Counted from the first letter of the stretch, positions 43,432 through 57,207 are shown. The stretch: 64,000 nucleotides of DNA from Canna indica (GCA_034359265.1 CP136892.1:86978001-87042000); one strand, 5' to 3'. Program-made: numbers and translations. The notes: a model not told the origin generated them from the sequence alone.

Positions 43432-45516
43432 ACCCGAGACGCGACGGCGACCCGAACACCGCGCAGCGAAAGGAAAAGCCACGAATCCGAATAATAAATC
43501 ATAATCAAGCATATTTAATAATATATATTTACAAAACTCCAAAATCATCAATATCAAAATCAGTATAAAAAGACGACAAGGTAGAACAAAATACAAAAGC
43601 TGTCGCCATATCAGAGCTCCAGATCTACATGATGTCTATCAACTATCTACACCTCGATCTATAGATCAACAACTCACCCCTGCAAGTCTGAAGCAATAAC
43701 AATAGGAGTCAACAGATGCTGATTAGGAGAATCATAATATGATCAACAACATGAATAAGATATCAACTCAACAATAAATAACAATATGACCTAAGATGCA
43801 GTCAAAGACAATATATATACAACAAATGCTCCACGCCTACTTCTAAACAACGTCGACCAAATCATTGAGCGTATGGACCGTTGGGTAAAAACCCCACACT
43901 CTACCACCCGTAGAGTGGCATCAACCGTCCGCTCCAACGGTGACGCGACTACCCCAACCAAGCAGGTAGCCTAACGGGCGTCGTATCCCACATTCGCACA
44001 CCCGAAAGTGCCCAAAGTGACTAGTCAATATTCATACCCTCACCCATGTCTGGAGAGTACCGCAATAAAATGATCTTGGACCAAAGTCCTCTCTGAGGCC
44101 GTAGCCTCCAAGTCGACAACTCAACTCCAACAATGCAACAAAGTGTATCACCATGATCAATGGATAACAAATAACATCACCGATATCAATAATATAACAA
44201 CCGAATGATGATGATATGATCAAAAGAATAACATCATAAGTAACAACACAATATCATGCATGACATATCATGATCAAATATCAATATCAATAATGTATAT
44301 CACCATGATCAATAATAACACATGCAATTATCTACATGGCATGTCCAACAATAGTATGCAACATGAGTTCAACAGAATTAGAAGCAATATCAAGCAGATC
44401 GAGGCAAAAGGGTAAATCTGTCATTTCACCCAACCGCAATTCATCAGCTACAACGGGAATCAAACTCAAACTCACACCAACCAATTACCCCTAAATCACC
44501 CTTTAAAGCAATATAATATTTTTATATTATTTAATTATTTATCAAATTAAATTAATAAATATTAATCAACGAAAAACACTAAAATATAGAAAAGACCTAC
44601 CAAACGGCCTCTGATCGGAAATTCGACACCACCATCACGTTCAACACGCGAAAACATGCAACTTTGGTATTCACCTCGACTCGATCCGACGACTCTACGA
44701 TCAACTATAAAAATATTCTAATAATTTTTAAATTCACCTCATTTCATACAATACCGCTTCCTTCACTAAACTCCTATTCATATCCCTCCCCCTCTCGCCT
44801 GACACCTGCGCCCAATGCCCGCGCCCGACACCTCCCTACCCCGCTCGACCCACGTCGGGCGGCACTCCTGGCCGCCGGCGATCACTCGTCGGTCTCCTAC
44901 CGGTCTCACCCGCAGCCTCCGGCACTGGCGAGGCGCCGAATCATGGCCGGGAGGCCACGACGGCCTCCCTTTCCTCTGCTTCACACCCAACTCCCTCTTC
45001 CGCTACCTCAATCTGTCGCCGGCCGGCCCCATTGCCGCCGGCGACCCACCCCGCGGACTCGCCGCCTCCTCCGCCAGCCTACGACCCCCGGCAAAGCTCC
45101 GGACAACACCGGAAGATGCAGCCGCACGCTGCGCGCCGCAGCCTGGCCGCTGCCGCGCGCAGCTGCGCCAACACCCAGCAGCGTCAAGTCGTGCTTCGAC
45201 ACTTCAACCTCCTCCCTCGCCTCCGATTCCACCTCGCTGATGATTACCTCGGTGAAACGACGAAAAACAACAATGGAATGAGGGGAAGACTCCTACCTCG
45301 ACTCCAGCTCCGACGATGATCCGACCTCCGATCCCTCACTCTCCGGCGCCGACTTCACCGCCTCTTCTCCCCCCTTTTCTCACGCGATTGAGCCAACTCG
45401 TAGGAGAGGGGGCTATAAGGCGGTGGGGAGGTTATTTTTCAAATAACTCCCTACACCCCTTAAATTTACAACTAAGCTCCTTCTTCTTCTTCTTCTTTTT
45501 TTAACAGAATATAACA
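43432..45516 (+). mobile_element. LTR element, about 2.1 kb, 5' end trimmed
   Basis: Starts at CCCGAGACGCGACGGCGACC, which is about 20 bp inside the start of the element at 32799, and ends GAATATAACA. It sits in block X between a copy of GTTAATTAC and CATGATTGAAGAG, which are close together in the paralog near 63370. The GC-rich 3' third (44770-45400) yields overlapping open frames on both strands and is not convincingly coding. Confidence 0.78.
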
Positions 45517-46435
45517 CATGATTGAAGAGTGGCTTGGATATATTGTCATAGCCAATTAAGAAAAAACATTTGGTAAAAAAAAAATTAAGAAAAAACATTA
45601 ACACCTAGCGGTTTGTGTTTATTAATTAAAAAGAAAAAGAAAAGACAACAACATACAATTAATAATTAATTAAATATTTTCACATCTAGTACACCTGATG
45701 TTATGAAATTTCGTTGAGCATACACAATCACACAAAGAATAAATACGAGAGAAAAATATATAAGAATTTTAACGAGGTTCGGCCGATGATGCTACATCCT
45801 TGGGACAAGAGCAGAGAGGGTTTTCAATATTTCAGACAAGTGTACAGTTTCGATTTTTTCACAAACTCATAAGAAATTTCTTGTGAAATCCTAAATCACA
45901 ATTGGGCTCAAGCCCTCCTCTATCAATATAGATATCTATTTTCTTTCCAATTCAAGTCACACCGCGAGCTTTCAGACCGGACCATAATTCGTATCCGTTA
46001 AAATTCAAGCATAAGATAACACTTGACTTGAACATTCAAAGTCTACGGTGATTGAATGTCGATCCACTACCACTTGAGCTCACACTGATTTGAAATTAAG
46101 CACTAGTAGATTGGTTTGATTTCCGCAATAATTAAATTATTTGTCTCAAGTCGATTACCTAATCCGCTCATAAATGAACGAAGACTACAATGTCAATTTG
46201 GGTATTTGGTTCCTGCCGGAACTGGATTCTCAAGTGTTAATTAGGTCCTATGAGCTTGGACTCGAGGAAGCACGTGATTGCGAGGTGGATATATTAGTCA
46301 AATCTAATTTTCTATTCAGATAACTAATTGTGCTTGACTGTTCTACTTGATCCAATTGGAGATATAAGTTTAAATTCAACTAAAATTAAGTCGTTTATTA
46401 AGAGGCACGTATAGATACACCATTTAATGCCTAAT
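45517..46435. repeat. block X copy 2
   Basis: Homologous to 63380-64000 and to 18960-19209 plus 23416-24060. It ends with about 45 bp (GTCGTTTATTAAGAGGCACG) that elsewhere form the 3' flank of an RLP, but no RLP follows. Confidence 0.7.
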
Positions 46436-46439
46436 TAAA

Positions 46440-46975
46440 TGAGAATCAATTACTTGCCCTCGCTCGGAAGGTGGGCTCTGAATCTTAGACTTGCAAAAGC
46501 ACAATCAAGCATGTCTTAGTTCTTGGCTTTGGAAATATTTATCCCGCTCTAATCTTCAATGGATTGATATTATTCGGGCTTCTTCAGGTGATAAATGGGA
46601 ATGGTTTGAGTCTTAGCATGGGAATCAGGCCTCTCTAATTTGGCAGAAAATTCTGAAACTTCAATCAATCTTTAGAAGCAGCATCTCTTACTCCATTGGC
46701 TCCGGGACAACTATAAAGCTATGGACTGTCCCCTGGTTTGGCAGCGAGAGCTTAGCACTGACGTTTCCGAATTTATTTAGATTTGCAACAAATCCAAACA
46801 TATCAATTTCTGAGGATAGAAGTCTTAACGACAGGGGAGATTTTCAAGGATGAAATATTTCTTTCTCCACCTACTTGGATCCGGCTCATCTCTAGGGATT
46901 GATTCAAGCTCTTGAACATGTTCAGTACTCGGAAGGTGAGGATTTGATTCTATGGAAATGGATGAATGATAAGAC
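46440..46975 (+). pseudogene. LINE relic (region between RT thumb and zf-RVT)
   Basis: One frame reads NQACLSSWLWKYLSRSNLQW, then IGSGTTIKLWTVPWFG, then EDLILWKWMND. This is the conserved stretch that precedes the zinc-binding domain in plant LINEs. Several stops stand where tryptophan is expected. It ends exactly at the reverse LTR composite. Confidence 0.72.
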
Positions 46976-48516
46976 TGTTATATCCAGTATAAAAAAAAAA
47001 TTAAAAATTAAATTTTTGAGTCAATGCAGGGGGAGTGGGGATGGCAGGTGAAGGTAATGGGGAGGTAATGGAGAGGTGTCGTTGAAGGGTTTTAAGAAGG
47101 GGGCGAGAGGGAGCTGGTGAAGAGAAATTGAGAAGAGGAGAGGGGAGGAACCTGCAGGCGGAGGAGTCGGCGCGCGTCGTGTTGCCGGTGGAGCTCGTCG
47201 TCGTCACTGGAATCGCGAAATCGAGGTAGGAGATCTCTCCCTTCTCCTTTACTTCCGTATTTGTTTTCCGACGACGTCGGCGAGGAGAGGATCAGCCGAG
47301 CCCGAATGGTGGCGATCGGTCAAGCCGCGGGCGGCCATGTCACGCGCAGGCCGGCGGCCACCATTTGGTGGGAGGTGGGTCGGACCGGTCGCGGAGGTCG
47401 AGGAGAGGACGAAGGCTGTGGTGTCGTCGGTCGGCGACGGGTAGGCGGTGGCCGGGAGGGAGAGAGAGGAGGGGGGGTCTGCGGGTGAAAGGAGAGAGAG
47501 AAGTCTCGCCGGCGCCGGGAGTCGCGGGAGAGGGCGGCCGTGCCGCCGAGGTGATCGCCGGCGGCCTGGATGGCCGGCCGGCGTGGGTTCGAGCGGAGCA
47601 GGGAGGTGGCGTCGGGCGCAAGGGCAAGGGGCAGCGTGAGGGGTGAGGGGAGAGGGAGACGAGTGGGTGGGATATGAATAGTGTTTAGAGAATAGAGCTG
47701 TATCATATGAAATTGGGTTAATTTATGAATTATTGGAGTATTTTTATAGTTGATCGTAGAGTCGTCGGATCGAGTCGAGGTGAATACCAAAGTTGTAGAT
47801 TTTTGCGTGCTGAACACGATGGTTGTGTCGGATTTTAGATTGGAGATTGTTTGATATGATTTTGATATTTTACTGTTGTTGAGTAAGTGATTGATAGTTG
47901 TATTTGAAAATAATTTAGTTGGTGGGCCCCGAGTTGTCGGTTGAAGTTGAGGTGAATATCAATCTTGATCGTTTTCGTGTGCTGAACGCGATGGAGGGGT
48001 CAGTTTTTTCGAGATGTCATTGTTAGGATGTTCTTTCAGTTGGTTAGTTGTTGAGGTTGTCGATATGTTTAAATAATATTAAATTATTAGTCTGAAAATT
48101 TGGTGGGTTAGTTAGTGTGAAATATTGGTAGTTTTGGTGATGGGTTGAGCCTGCAAGTCTGTTGTCCCTTGTTTGTTGTTGAGTTGTCGTCGGAGATAAA
48201 TTACGAAAATACATTTGCTTCCGTTGTTTGCTTTGCTTCCTGAAATTTATTGAACTCATGTTGCATATTATTATTGGACATGTCATGTAGAGAAATTGCA
48301 TGTGTTATATTTTATTGTTGTTTATTGGTGTTTATTGTTGAGCATATTATTATCCCGTTGATCATATCATAATCACTTGGAGTTGTTATATTATTGATCA
48401 TGATGATGTTTTGTTATTATCATGTTATCCATATTGTTATCACTTGGAGTTATTGAATTGTTGATCATGGTGATATACCTTGTTGCACTCTTGGAGTCGA
48501 GTTGCATGGTTGTTGC

Positions 48517-49313
48517 ACTACGCAACATCTCAGCTTATACCAGAGCAGGCATCTCCTCAGCATCATCTGATCCATCGTCCTCGATTCAATCCATGTCAGT
48601 GTACACTCAAGTACTCCAGACCCCGCCATATGATCTAGACCATCCTTCATCGTCGTCGTGAGATTTATTATTATTTTTATATTGACTTTGTTACTTAGAT
48701 ACTATACTTGATTAATTTATTTTGTTTGGATATTGATATTTCAAATTTGCATTTGAATAGTTTTTATACGATTGTGGATAATTATAAATATAAGTATAAT
48801 TATTTTGATGAATATCTGGGTGTATTTGTGATGTGTGAATGAATGTATGTATGGATATATGGGTGTGTGAGTTATGTATTAGATAATGTGTCAATGTATT
48901 AAATAAAAATTTGGAATTTTAGATTTTTTAGGTTACAAATTTTAGTCATCAACAACGGCTTTCCCACGGTCGTGGAAAAGCCGTTACTAAAAGTGTATCG
49001 TAAGTTGTTACCGTGGGAAAGCCGTTACTAAAAGTGTATCGTAAGTCGTTGTTGATGTCATACAGTAACAGCTTAGCAACGGTCTTTCACTAACAGTGTT
49101 GCTACGGACACGTGGGCCATTGCTAATAATTGTTATTAGCAACGGAACCGGGTCCGTGGCAAAACCGTTGCTGATAATATTATTAGCAACGTCCCGAGCA
49201 TCCTTTGTTGATCCGTTGCTAAATTATCAGCAACACGTTTTTCTGCCACGACGCTGTTGCAACGGTTGGGGCCGTTGCAAGCCGTTGATGATGTCCATTA
49301 TTCCAGTAGTGTG
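48517..49313 (+). mobile_element. truncated right end of a second CACTA element
   Basis: Matches 22674-23415 of the complete CACTA element. It covers the end of the TnpA-like gene (DPSSSIQSMSVYTQVLQTPP), the AT-rich 3' part, the AGCAACGG/CCGTTGCT arrays and the terminus TTCCAGTAGTG. The left part of the element is missing. Confidence 0.82.
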
Positions 49314-50261
49314 AGAATTCGACGAAGACGAGAGGAAGAGGTGGATGCAAAGCCATAGCCCACGCAGGCTGGCCGCTTGCGGATGTCTCACGCCGCGGTC
49401 GCGTGTAGTGGTTGAGGGCTGCCATGCCGTGGTCGGCCAGCTGGAGGGCTGCCACACGCAGATCGCGCAGTCATGGCGGCACCGATAAGCCAAGCGCTGC
49501 TGGGGTGGGCCATCTGGGCCACCGCTCGATCGGTCGTGGGACTAGGCGGGGCCAAAGGGTCGAGGAGAGGGCGGGGGCCGTGGAGTCGCCAGTCAGCGAC
49601 GGGTAGGCAGCTGACCGAAAGGGGAAGAGGGGCGGGTGATCGGTGAAGAGGGGGAGAGGGGCAAGTGTCCCACCGGCGCTAGAGGATGCGGGAGAGGCCG
49701 GCGAGATCGTCGGGTGATCGCCGACGGCCGGGAGGGCCGGCCAGTGTGGGTTCGAGAGGAGCAAGGGAGGCGGCGTCAGACGCAGAGAGGGGGGAGAGGT
49801 GTTTTTATTTGATTTAATAATTAGTGTGTTTAATGAAGAGAGCTGTATCACATGAAATTGAGTTGATTTGTAAATTATTAAGATATTTTTGTAGCTGATC
49901 GTAGAGTCATCGAATCGAGTTGAGATGAATACCAAAGTTGTAAATTTTCGCGTGCTGAACACAATGGTGGTGTCGGATTTTATATTGGAGATCGTTTGGT
50001 ATGATTTTCATATTTTTTGGTATTTTACTATTGTTTAGTAAGTAGGTGATAGTTGTGTTTGAAATTAATTTATTTGGTGGACCCCGAGGTGAATATCAAA
50101 CTTGAATATTTTTAGGACGCGATGGTGGGGTTGGTTTTTCCAAAAAAATATTGTTAGGATGTTCTTTCAGTTGGTTAGTGGTTGAGGTTGTCTTAGGTGT
50201 TTAAATAATATTAAATTATTAGTTTGATAATTTAATTGATTAGTTGGTATGCAATAATTAT

Positions 50262-51757
50262 AGTTTGGAGAGTGTGTTGGGGGTGGGTTGAGCCTACAAG
50301 TCTGTTGACCCTTGTCTGTTGTTGATTTGTCATCGGAGATAAATTACGCAAATACTATTGCTTCCGTTGTTTGATTTGCTTCTAAAAATTTATTGAACTC
50401 ATGTTGCACATTATTGTTGGACATGCCATGTAGAGAAATTGCATGTGTTGTATTTTATTGATGCTTATTGGCGTTTATTCTTGATCATAGTATGTTATGC
50501 TAATCCTTTGGTGCATTGAATTAGTCATTGTATGCATAGTATCATGTTGTTATATGTGTTAAATTTACTTGTTGACCATGTTATTATCTTGTTGATCATG
50601 TCATAATCACTTGGAGTTGTTATATTGTTGATCATGATGATGGTATGTTATTATCATGTTTTGTATGTTGTTATATTATTGATCATGGTAATATACCTTG
50701 TTGCTCTCTTGGAGTCAAGTTGCATGGTTGTTGTCGATTTGGAGGCTACGACCTTGGAGAGGACTTCGGTCCAGTACCATTTCAGTGTGTTACCCCCAGG
50801 GATGGGAGAGGGTATGAATATTGACGTGTCACTTTGGGCACCTTCGGGTGTGAGGATGTCGGACGCGACATCTGACTGGCTACCTGCTTGGTGGGGTAGT
50901 CGTATCACCGTTGGAGCGAACGATTGATGTCACTCTGCAGGTGGTAGAGTGTAGGATTTTTACCCAACGATCCACACACTCGATGATTCGGTTGATGTCG
51001 TTTAGGAGAGTTTGGAGAGTGTGTTGGGGGTGGGTTGAGCCTACAAGTCTGTTGACCCTTGTCTGTTGTTGATTTGTCATCGGAGATAAATTACGCAAAT
51101 ACTATTGCTTCCGTTGTTTGATTTGCTTCTAAAAATTTATTGAACTCATGTTGCACATTATTGTTGGACATGCCATGTAGAGAAATTGCATGTGTTGCAT
51201 TTTATTGATGCTTATTGGCGTTTATTCTTGATCATAGTATGTTATGCTAATCCTTTGGTGCATTGAATTAGTCATTGTATGCATAGTATCATGTTGTTAT
51301 ATGTGTTAAATTTACTTGTTGACCATGTTATTATCTTGTTGATCATGTCATAATCACTTGGAGTTGTTATATTGTTGATCATGATGATGGTATGTTATTA
51401 TCATGTTTTGTATGTTGTTATATTATTGATCATGGTAATATACCTTGTTGCACTCTTGGAGTCAAGTTGCATGGTTGTTGTCGATTTGGAGGCTACGACC
51501 TTGGAGAGGACTTCGGTCCAGGACCATTTCAGTGTGGTACCCCCAGGGATGGGAGAGGGTATGAATATTGACGTGTCACTTTGGGCACCTTCGGGTGTGA
51601 GGATGTCGGACGCGACATCTGACTGGCTACCTGCTTGGTGGGGTAGTCGTATCACCGTTGGAGCGAACGATTGATGTCACTCTGCAGGTGGTAGAGTGTA
51701 GGATTTTTACCCAACGATCCACACACTCGATGATTCGGTTGATGTCGTTTAGGAGTA
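50262..51757 (-). repeat. 747-bp tandem duplication in the reverse LTR
   Basis: 50262-51008 and 51009-51755 are nearly identical, with about four substitutions by eye. Both contain the same 100-codon open frame (50625-50927 and 51372-51674), which I take to be fortuitous. The event is recent. Confidence 0.88.
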
Positions 51758-52281
51758 GGTGAGGAGTATTTGTTGTGTTCATTGCCTTTGACTATATCTT
51801 AAGCTATGTTGTGATTCATTGTTGAGTTGACACTTGATTTTTGTTGATCATATTGTGATTCTCCTATTCAGCCCCGGCTGATCTCCGTTATTTTTACTTC
51901 AGACTTGTAGGGGTGAGCGGTCGATTTGTAAATCGATGTGTAGATAGTTTTTAGACAGCTAGTAAAGAGTCGTAGATGTGGAGCTCTGATGGCGACTGCT
52001 TTTGTATTTTATTTCGTTTTGTCGTATTATAGCGCTAAACCTTGATATTGTTATTTTTGAGCTGTAATATGTAGAACTATTTTATATTTTATTAAATCTT
52101 GTATTTGATCGGACTGATCATTATCGTATGTACCGTCGGACTATGAATTATAATGATTAGTTTTTATGTTGTTTTATTTTATGTTATGATTTGTGACTTT
52201 TCCTTCTTTTGCACGGTGTTCGAGTCGCCGTCGCGTCTCGGGACGGATGCGCCGGGGGCGGGCCCGGGCCTGAGCGCGACA

Positions 52282-52649
52282 TTTGTTCTTATATATATAT
52301 ATAATTAAGGCATCAGGTCAACATTAACACATGCATATATATACTTTTTCTATGGGAATTAATTACGTGCATTTTATTTGTCCAATTTTATTATTGATAT
52401 TTAACTAACTTATTAGTTGAATTAATTAGAGGATTTTCCTAAAGAGATTATCACGTTAGTTTCTTTGCATGATTTAATTTTGCATTCAACGTAATTATCA
52501 GGTAAAAACTAGCGTAAGTCAATTAAGTCTGCCTCCCTCTCCGCTCCGGCCACAATGTCGTCAATGAGCTGATTTTTCTTCTTCTTCTTTCTCTCTCTCT
52601 CTCCTTCATCTCTCAGGTTGGTGCTGACTTCGGCATGCATCTCCCCCTT
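52282..52649. repeat. spacer and start of block Y copy 4
   Basis: AT-rich spacer, then a short LINE endonuclease remnant (about 52510-52555, minus-strand EREADLIDL) and the CT-rich start of block Y. Confidence 0.5.
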
Positions 52650-53134
52650 CAATAAAGATGGCAATGGGCCCAGCCCAGGCCCGGGCAAACCCGACCACTC
52701 AAAAGGGAGGCCTAGCCCAGGCCCCAGCCCACCCCTTTGGGCTCGGCCGGCCCATATTATCAAAATAACTTTATTAAAGGCCGACGGTGAGACTCAAATC
52801 ATCAACCTTTAGATTTTTTTTTTGATAAACTAACCACCACACCAAGAATCTTTATATGCACATATATAAGTTTATTAAATATAATAGTTACTCCTCAAGC
52901 CTAGCACAAAAGATCAAGTGCAAACTAGGTTAGACCTGGTTGACACCATGTCTAACCTACGGGTGCAATAGAAGGCTCGGCCGGACTTGACCAGGTTCGG
53001 CCCGACCCACGTGCCCAAGGGGTGAGCCCAGCCCTCCCGTTGGACATAGGCGGGTCGTGCCCAACCTGGCCTGAAATTCTTCGAATCGGGTCAGGCACAG
53101 CTCAGAGTTCGGGCGGGCTCGGCCCATTGCTTCC
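52650..53134. mobile_element. hAT-like non-autonomous element, copy 2
   Basis: Duplicate of 6152-6624 with the same flanks TCCCCCTT (52642-52649) and TCTACCTT (53135-53142). It was copied with the surrounding block and is not a new insertion. Confidence 0.6.
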
Positions 53135-53813
53135 TCTACCTTATATCTTTGGACATTTCAAACCTCTTGAAATGAATCGGTTCGACATCTCTGCCTCATC
53201 TTTCTCTCAAAAAGATTAAGAAAAAACAAGAACTCCTAGTTAATTAATTCCAGCATGCAGCTCTGTTTCCTCCAAAAGAAAAAAATCCGCTCATTAATTA
53301 ATTGGTTTTGTTCAACAGAGAGCATAAATTATTTGTCTCAATCCGCTGATTGTTATAAACGAAGACTACGATGGTATTTGGCTCTTCCGGAATTGGATTC
53401 TCAAGTATTTAAAAAATCAGTGGCATGGGATGCAATTTCTTGCTCCTTACTGGGTCTTATGTGCATGGACTTTGTAGCCGATAATTAAGTGTGCTTGACT
53501 GTTCTACTTGATCTAACTGGAGTTATAAGTTAAAATTCATTTGAAACAAAGTTGTTTGCACTACAACAAATCGGGTTTATACCAGTAGAAAAATTCTGAC
53601 GCCGAGTCATTAGCTTCGGAACATAAAGATGAGGAAAAGTATCTCAAATGCAGCTCCTGTGTCTACCAACTACGTTCCATAGGCGTCGGAAATAATATTT
53701 CGACTGACACATGCATCGGAAATTAATACATGATTGGCGTCGAAATTTTAATGATTTGTTGTAGTGTTACTAAGAAGTACACAGATAGATACACCATTTA
53801 CTAAGAAGTTAAG

Positions 53814-53844
<31 letters not shown>

Positions 53845-54121
53845 AACCATCACTTGTTCATCCATGTTTTTAGCAGGAAAGTAGTATAATTCATTCAAGG
53901 ATTGAAAAGGTTACTGCAAAAGAAAATCTGCTACAGAAAGTTCTTTGTAATATCACCGCTTTGTGCATGGAAAAAAAAATAGTACACCACACATATATAT
54001 ATACACCATTTACAAGCATATTATTACAGCAGAAAATTAAAAGGGACTTCTAGTAACATCTTCCAGCATTAGTTTGTATTGATCTTTGAGTTTCGTTGCA
54101 TATATAACCGATTAATCATCC
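53135..54121. repeat. block Y copy 4 (downstream flank of RLP G)
   Basis: Nearly identical to 6625-7702. Contains a GATA tract near 53809-53845. Confidence 0.75.
53559..53766. mobile_element. CACTA-type MITE, copy 4
   Basis: Same length (208 bp) and ends as the copy at 7049; the right flank is TTA. The sequence after it (GTGTTACTAAGAAG) is the empty site for the LTR at 32799. Confidence 0.78.
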
Positions 54122-56410
54122 TCAATTCCTCCGTATCTTGATTGCCACAAAAACATACAACTTGTCATAGATATTGTCCATCATCTGAAAATAGTAGTAC
54201 CTCCATGCTCCCCCATATAGCAAAAAAACAAACACGCTCCAAAGTCCCATGAGAAATCCCAATATGACACTAAGGAAAAGCCATTTCATTTCTGATCCTT
54301 CCTTTGCTTCTTCATCCTCAAGAACTACAAATGAGCAATTCTTTAAAATTGGAGGTCCGCAAAGATAGGCATTCCCTATGTAAAGGTATGGATCATCAAG
54401 TGTCTGTAGTTGGTTGCCTGATGGGATGCTTCCTGACAAGTTGTTGTATGACACATTGAAGTGGCTCAACTTAGTCAATGTCGATAAGCTTTGAGGAATA
54501 ACGCCTGACAACTTGTTGAATGACATATCTAGAGTCTCCACAGACTCAAGCTTCCCAACGGAGTTCGGAATTCTGCCTTGCAAATTATTTCTTGATAGAT
54601 TTAGTGTTTGAAGTGCCACAAGTTCTCCCAGTTCTTCAGGAATCTCCCCATTTAGATTATTGTTGGAAAGATCTATACTCTTCACAAGATCGAGGATACT
54701 GGAATATCCTAGTACTTGTCCCTTTGCAGAGATAGTAAAGTTTTCTTTTGGATAAACAACAAACTTTAGGAAGTTTATAATTCCATATCCAAATGGGGGA
54801 GAATCATGTTTTAACATGGAAATCATTTCACTGAAATTTCCGAAGGAGTGAGGTATGGACCCCGATAATTGGTTATCAGCAAGGTCCAAAATGTGTAGAT
54901 TCGCCAATTGTCCAAGTTGAGGAGAGATGTTGCCGGAGAATGAATTCAAGCGTAGCCGAAGGATGGCTAATTCTTGCAAGCGTTCCCCAATCCATGTTGG
55001 TATGCTTCCTGACAACTTGTTCTCTCCAAGATTTAGAGTAGTCAACCCACTACAGTGCTGCAATGATGGCGGCAATTCCCCGGAGAGGCTATTATTGTTT
55101 AAGTTCAGATATTCTAGTTTAGAACCTGTGATAGATGTGGGTATTCTTCCTGTTAGATGGTTATTGGCCAAATCAACATAAAGGAGATAATCTAATTGTT
55201 GCCCACAAGAAGGGATTTTTCCGGATATATAGTTGTTTGAGAGATCCAGGAACGTTAGGTATATCATATCACAAAAAATGGATGGCATGGTTCCACTGAT
55301 ATGATTATTTGAAAGAAACAAATATGTCAAGTTTTGTGTAGGAAGTGTTGGTGGTAGTGGCCCTGATAAAGAATTACTAGACAGATCCAACATCTCTATG
55401 GAATTTGGAAAAGCTGGAAGTTGACCTTGGATCTGGTTAGTACTGGCTTTAAATATGATGAGATCCTTCATGCCTTCCAAGGATATTGGTAAAGTCCCGT
55501 TTATCTTATTATAGGAGAGATCTAAAGCAGCAAGGGAAGGCCATGAGTTCCATAACCAACTTGGTAGAGGACCTTCAATGCTTGTATTTGACAAATCCAA
55601 TTCTACAATGGATCTTTGCCATCGAAGCCATCTTGGAAAACGAGGTCCCAAATTACAAGAACTCATACCAACGCGTTTGAGTTGAAATGGAGGATGGTCC
55701 CCCATCTGGAAGGACAAGGAGTTGTTGGACATGTACAAGTCTTCTAATTTCGTCATGTTGGCAAAATGGGATTCAGAGACATTACCCTCAAATAAATTAG
55801 AAGAGAGATCAAGGTATCTTAAGTTGGAAAGCTTTCCAATATCAGCAGGTAGGGGACCTGTGAGGATATTACGACTAAGGTCGAGATATGTGAGATTATT
55901 CATCCACAATAGCCACTTAGGAATACCATATGCTCTCAAATTGTTACCGCTAAAATCAAGTTCCCTCAAACTAAGGAGGTTTTCTATTGATCTGGACATG
56001 GACAGAGTATCCCCTCGCAACTCATTCTCCGTAAGAATGAGGGTCGTAAGGGACGTCAAATTCCCTATCTCAGGTGGTATTTTGCCATAAAATTCAGAAT
56101 GACCGAGTTCAAGATATGCGAGGGCACCAAGTTCCCATAGCCAACTGGGTAGTGTTGAGTTGAAATAATTCCCATAAAGATCGAGAGTTGTAAGGGCTGT
56201 GAGGTTAATGGTGTATGAAAGAGAGAAAGGTATATTTGTAAGACCACAATATTGTAAATGCAATTCCTCTAGGGAAGGTATCATGTTGATTGCTTGTACC
56301 CAAGTATTTGAGGATGTACTAAGATTCACACCTCTCATGCTGAGGTAACTCAAGGAAGAGAGACGCGGTAACCACGTCTCTAGACTATCGGCTCTGGTAA
56401 GCAGGTAATC

Positions 56411-57207
56411 TGTAAGGGTTGATTCATTTTAAACCCAATATGAAATGGGCCAGCAGAGAGAGAGAGAAAAAAAAAAAGAAAGAGAAAAAAGAGCAGCATC
56501 AGTTTTGGGCTCGGCTCGGCCCAGGCGGGCCGAACATCCCTCTAGCCGCCAATTTTGACCGATTCCTTGCATGGAACTCGGTCTATTTTTTTGATTGTTT
56601 CCAGCCAAAAGCTTATCCACCGCCTCAATTACTTGGTAAAAGAAATTACAGTAACCATCCGATTAAATCAGATGGAGCAGCAAATTTTATGGAGAGTTTT
56701 TCTCCACCAAATCAGGCATGAATTGGTTCTCCTCCTCTATTATAAATAGGGGTCTAATATGCAGTTCCAAAGATAAGATCATCCCAATAATTCTTAGAGC
56801 CTCTCATCTACTTCGTTTCTCAGGCAGGATTCCTTTCTAGCGGCTCTCTTCCCCTTCACACCGTCTCAGGCAGAAATAAGAAGATCAAGGACGCCGCATC
56901 CATAGTTTTCAGGCAGAAGCAGGAATCCAGATTTCGGGGTGCAGAAAAATATCCAAGAACAGGCAATATTTTTCTTTACAGTTTATTAATTAGTTGTATT
57001 CCGCTCTTGTATTGGCCGTGTTTTCTCATCATTCTAATAAAATCAAGTGCCCTCTTCTCCCCGTGGAGTAAGCCCGGTACCCCGCCGGGCTGAACCATGT
57101 AAATTTGGTGTTCTTTGTGTTTTTTCTGGATTTACTCGTTTTGGTATTTTTCCTTTTGGCGTTTGGATTTTTGGATCCTTGTAGGAAGACTCAATTTCTT
57201 CCTAACA
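56411..57207 (+). repeat. 5' LTR of the copia element
   Basis: Starts TGTAAGGGTTG and ends CTTCCTAACA. It has a strong TATA box (TATAAATAGG, 56741-56750) and a polyadenylation signal AATAAA (57036-57041). Confidence 0.95.

Larger units (their letters stand above)
46976..52281 (-). mobile_element. composite of two reverse-strand LTRs with a CACTA piece between
   Basis: The right end (52281, minus strand) starts TGTCGCGCTCAGGCC, as in the LTR at 32799, and the left end reads TGTTATATCC, an LTR terminus in reverse. The outer flanks AAGAC and TTTGT do not match. The segments 46976-48516 and 49314-52281 both cover the 3' part of the LTR, so two copies are present. No gag-pol is visible. Open frames such as 47261-47817 are on both strands of a GC-rich tract and are not supported as genes. 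Confidence 0.75.

Noticed and set aside
44664..45319. 205-codon and 141-codon frames
   Set aside because: Same LTR family GC-rich region, overlapping frames, no start context or domain, and not conserved in the other copies.
47261..47817. 165-codon minus and 93-codon plus frames
   Set aside because: Reverse copy of the same LTR tract; no evidence of selection.
50625..51674. A repeated 100-codon frame
   Set aside because: Identical only because of the recent 747-bp duplication. It lies in LTR sequence.
46976..52281. A single LTR retrotransposon with target duplication
   Set aside because: The 5-bp flanks differ (AAGAC and TTTGT) and the two LTR parts overlap in content, so a simple element is not supported.
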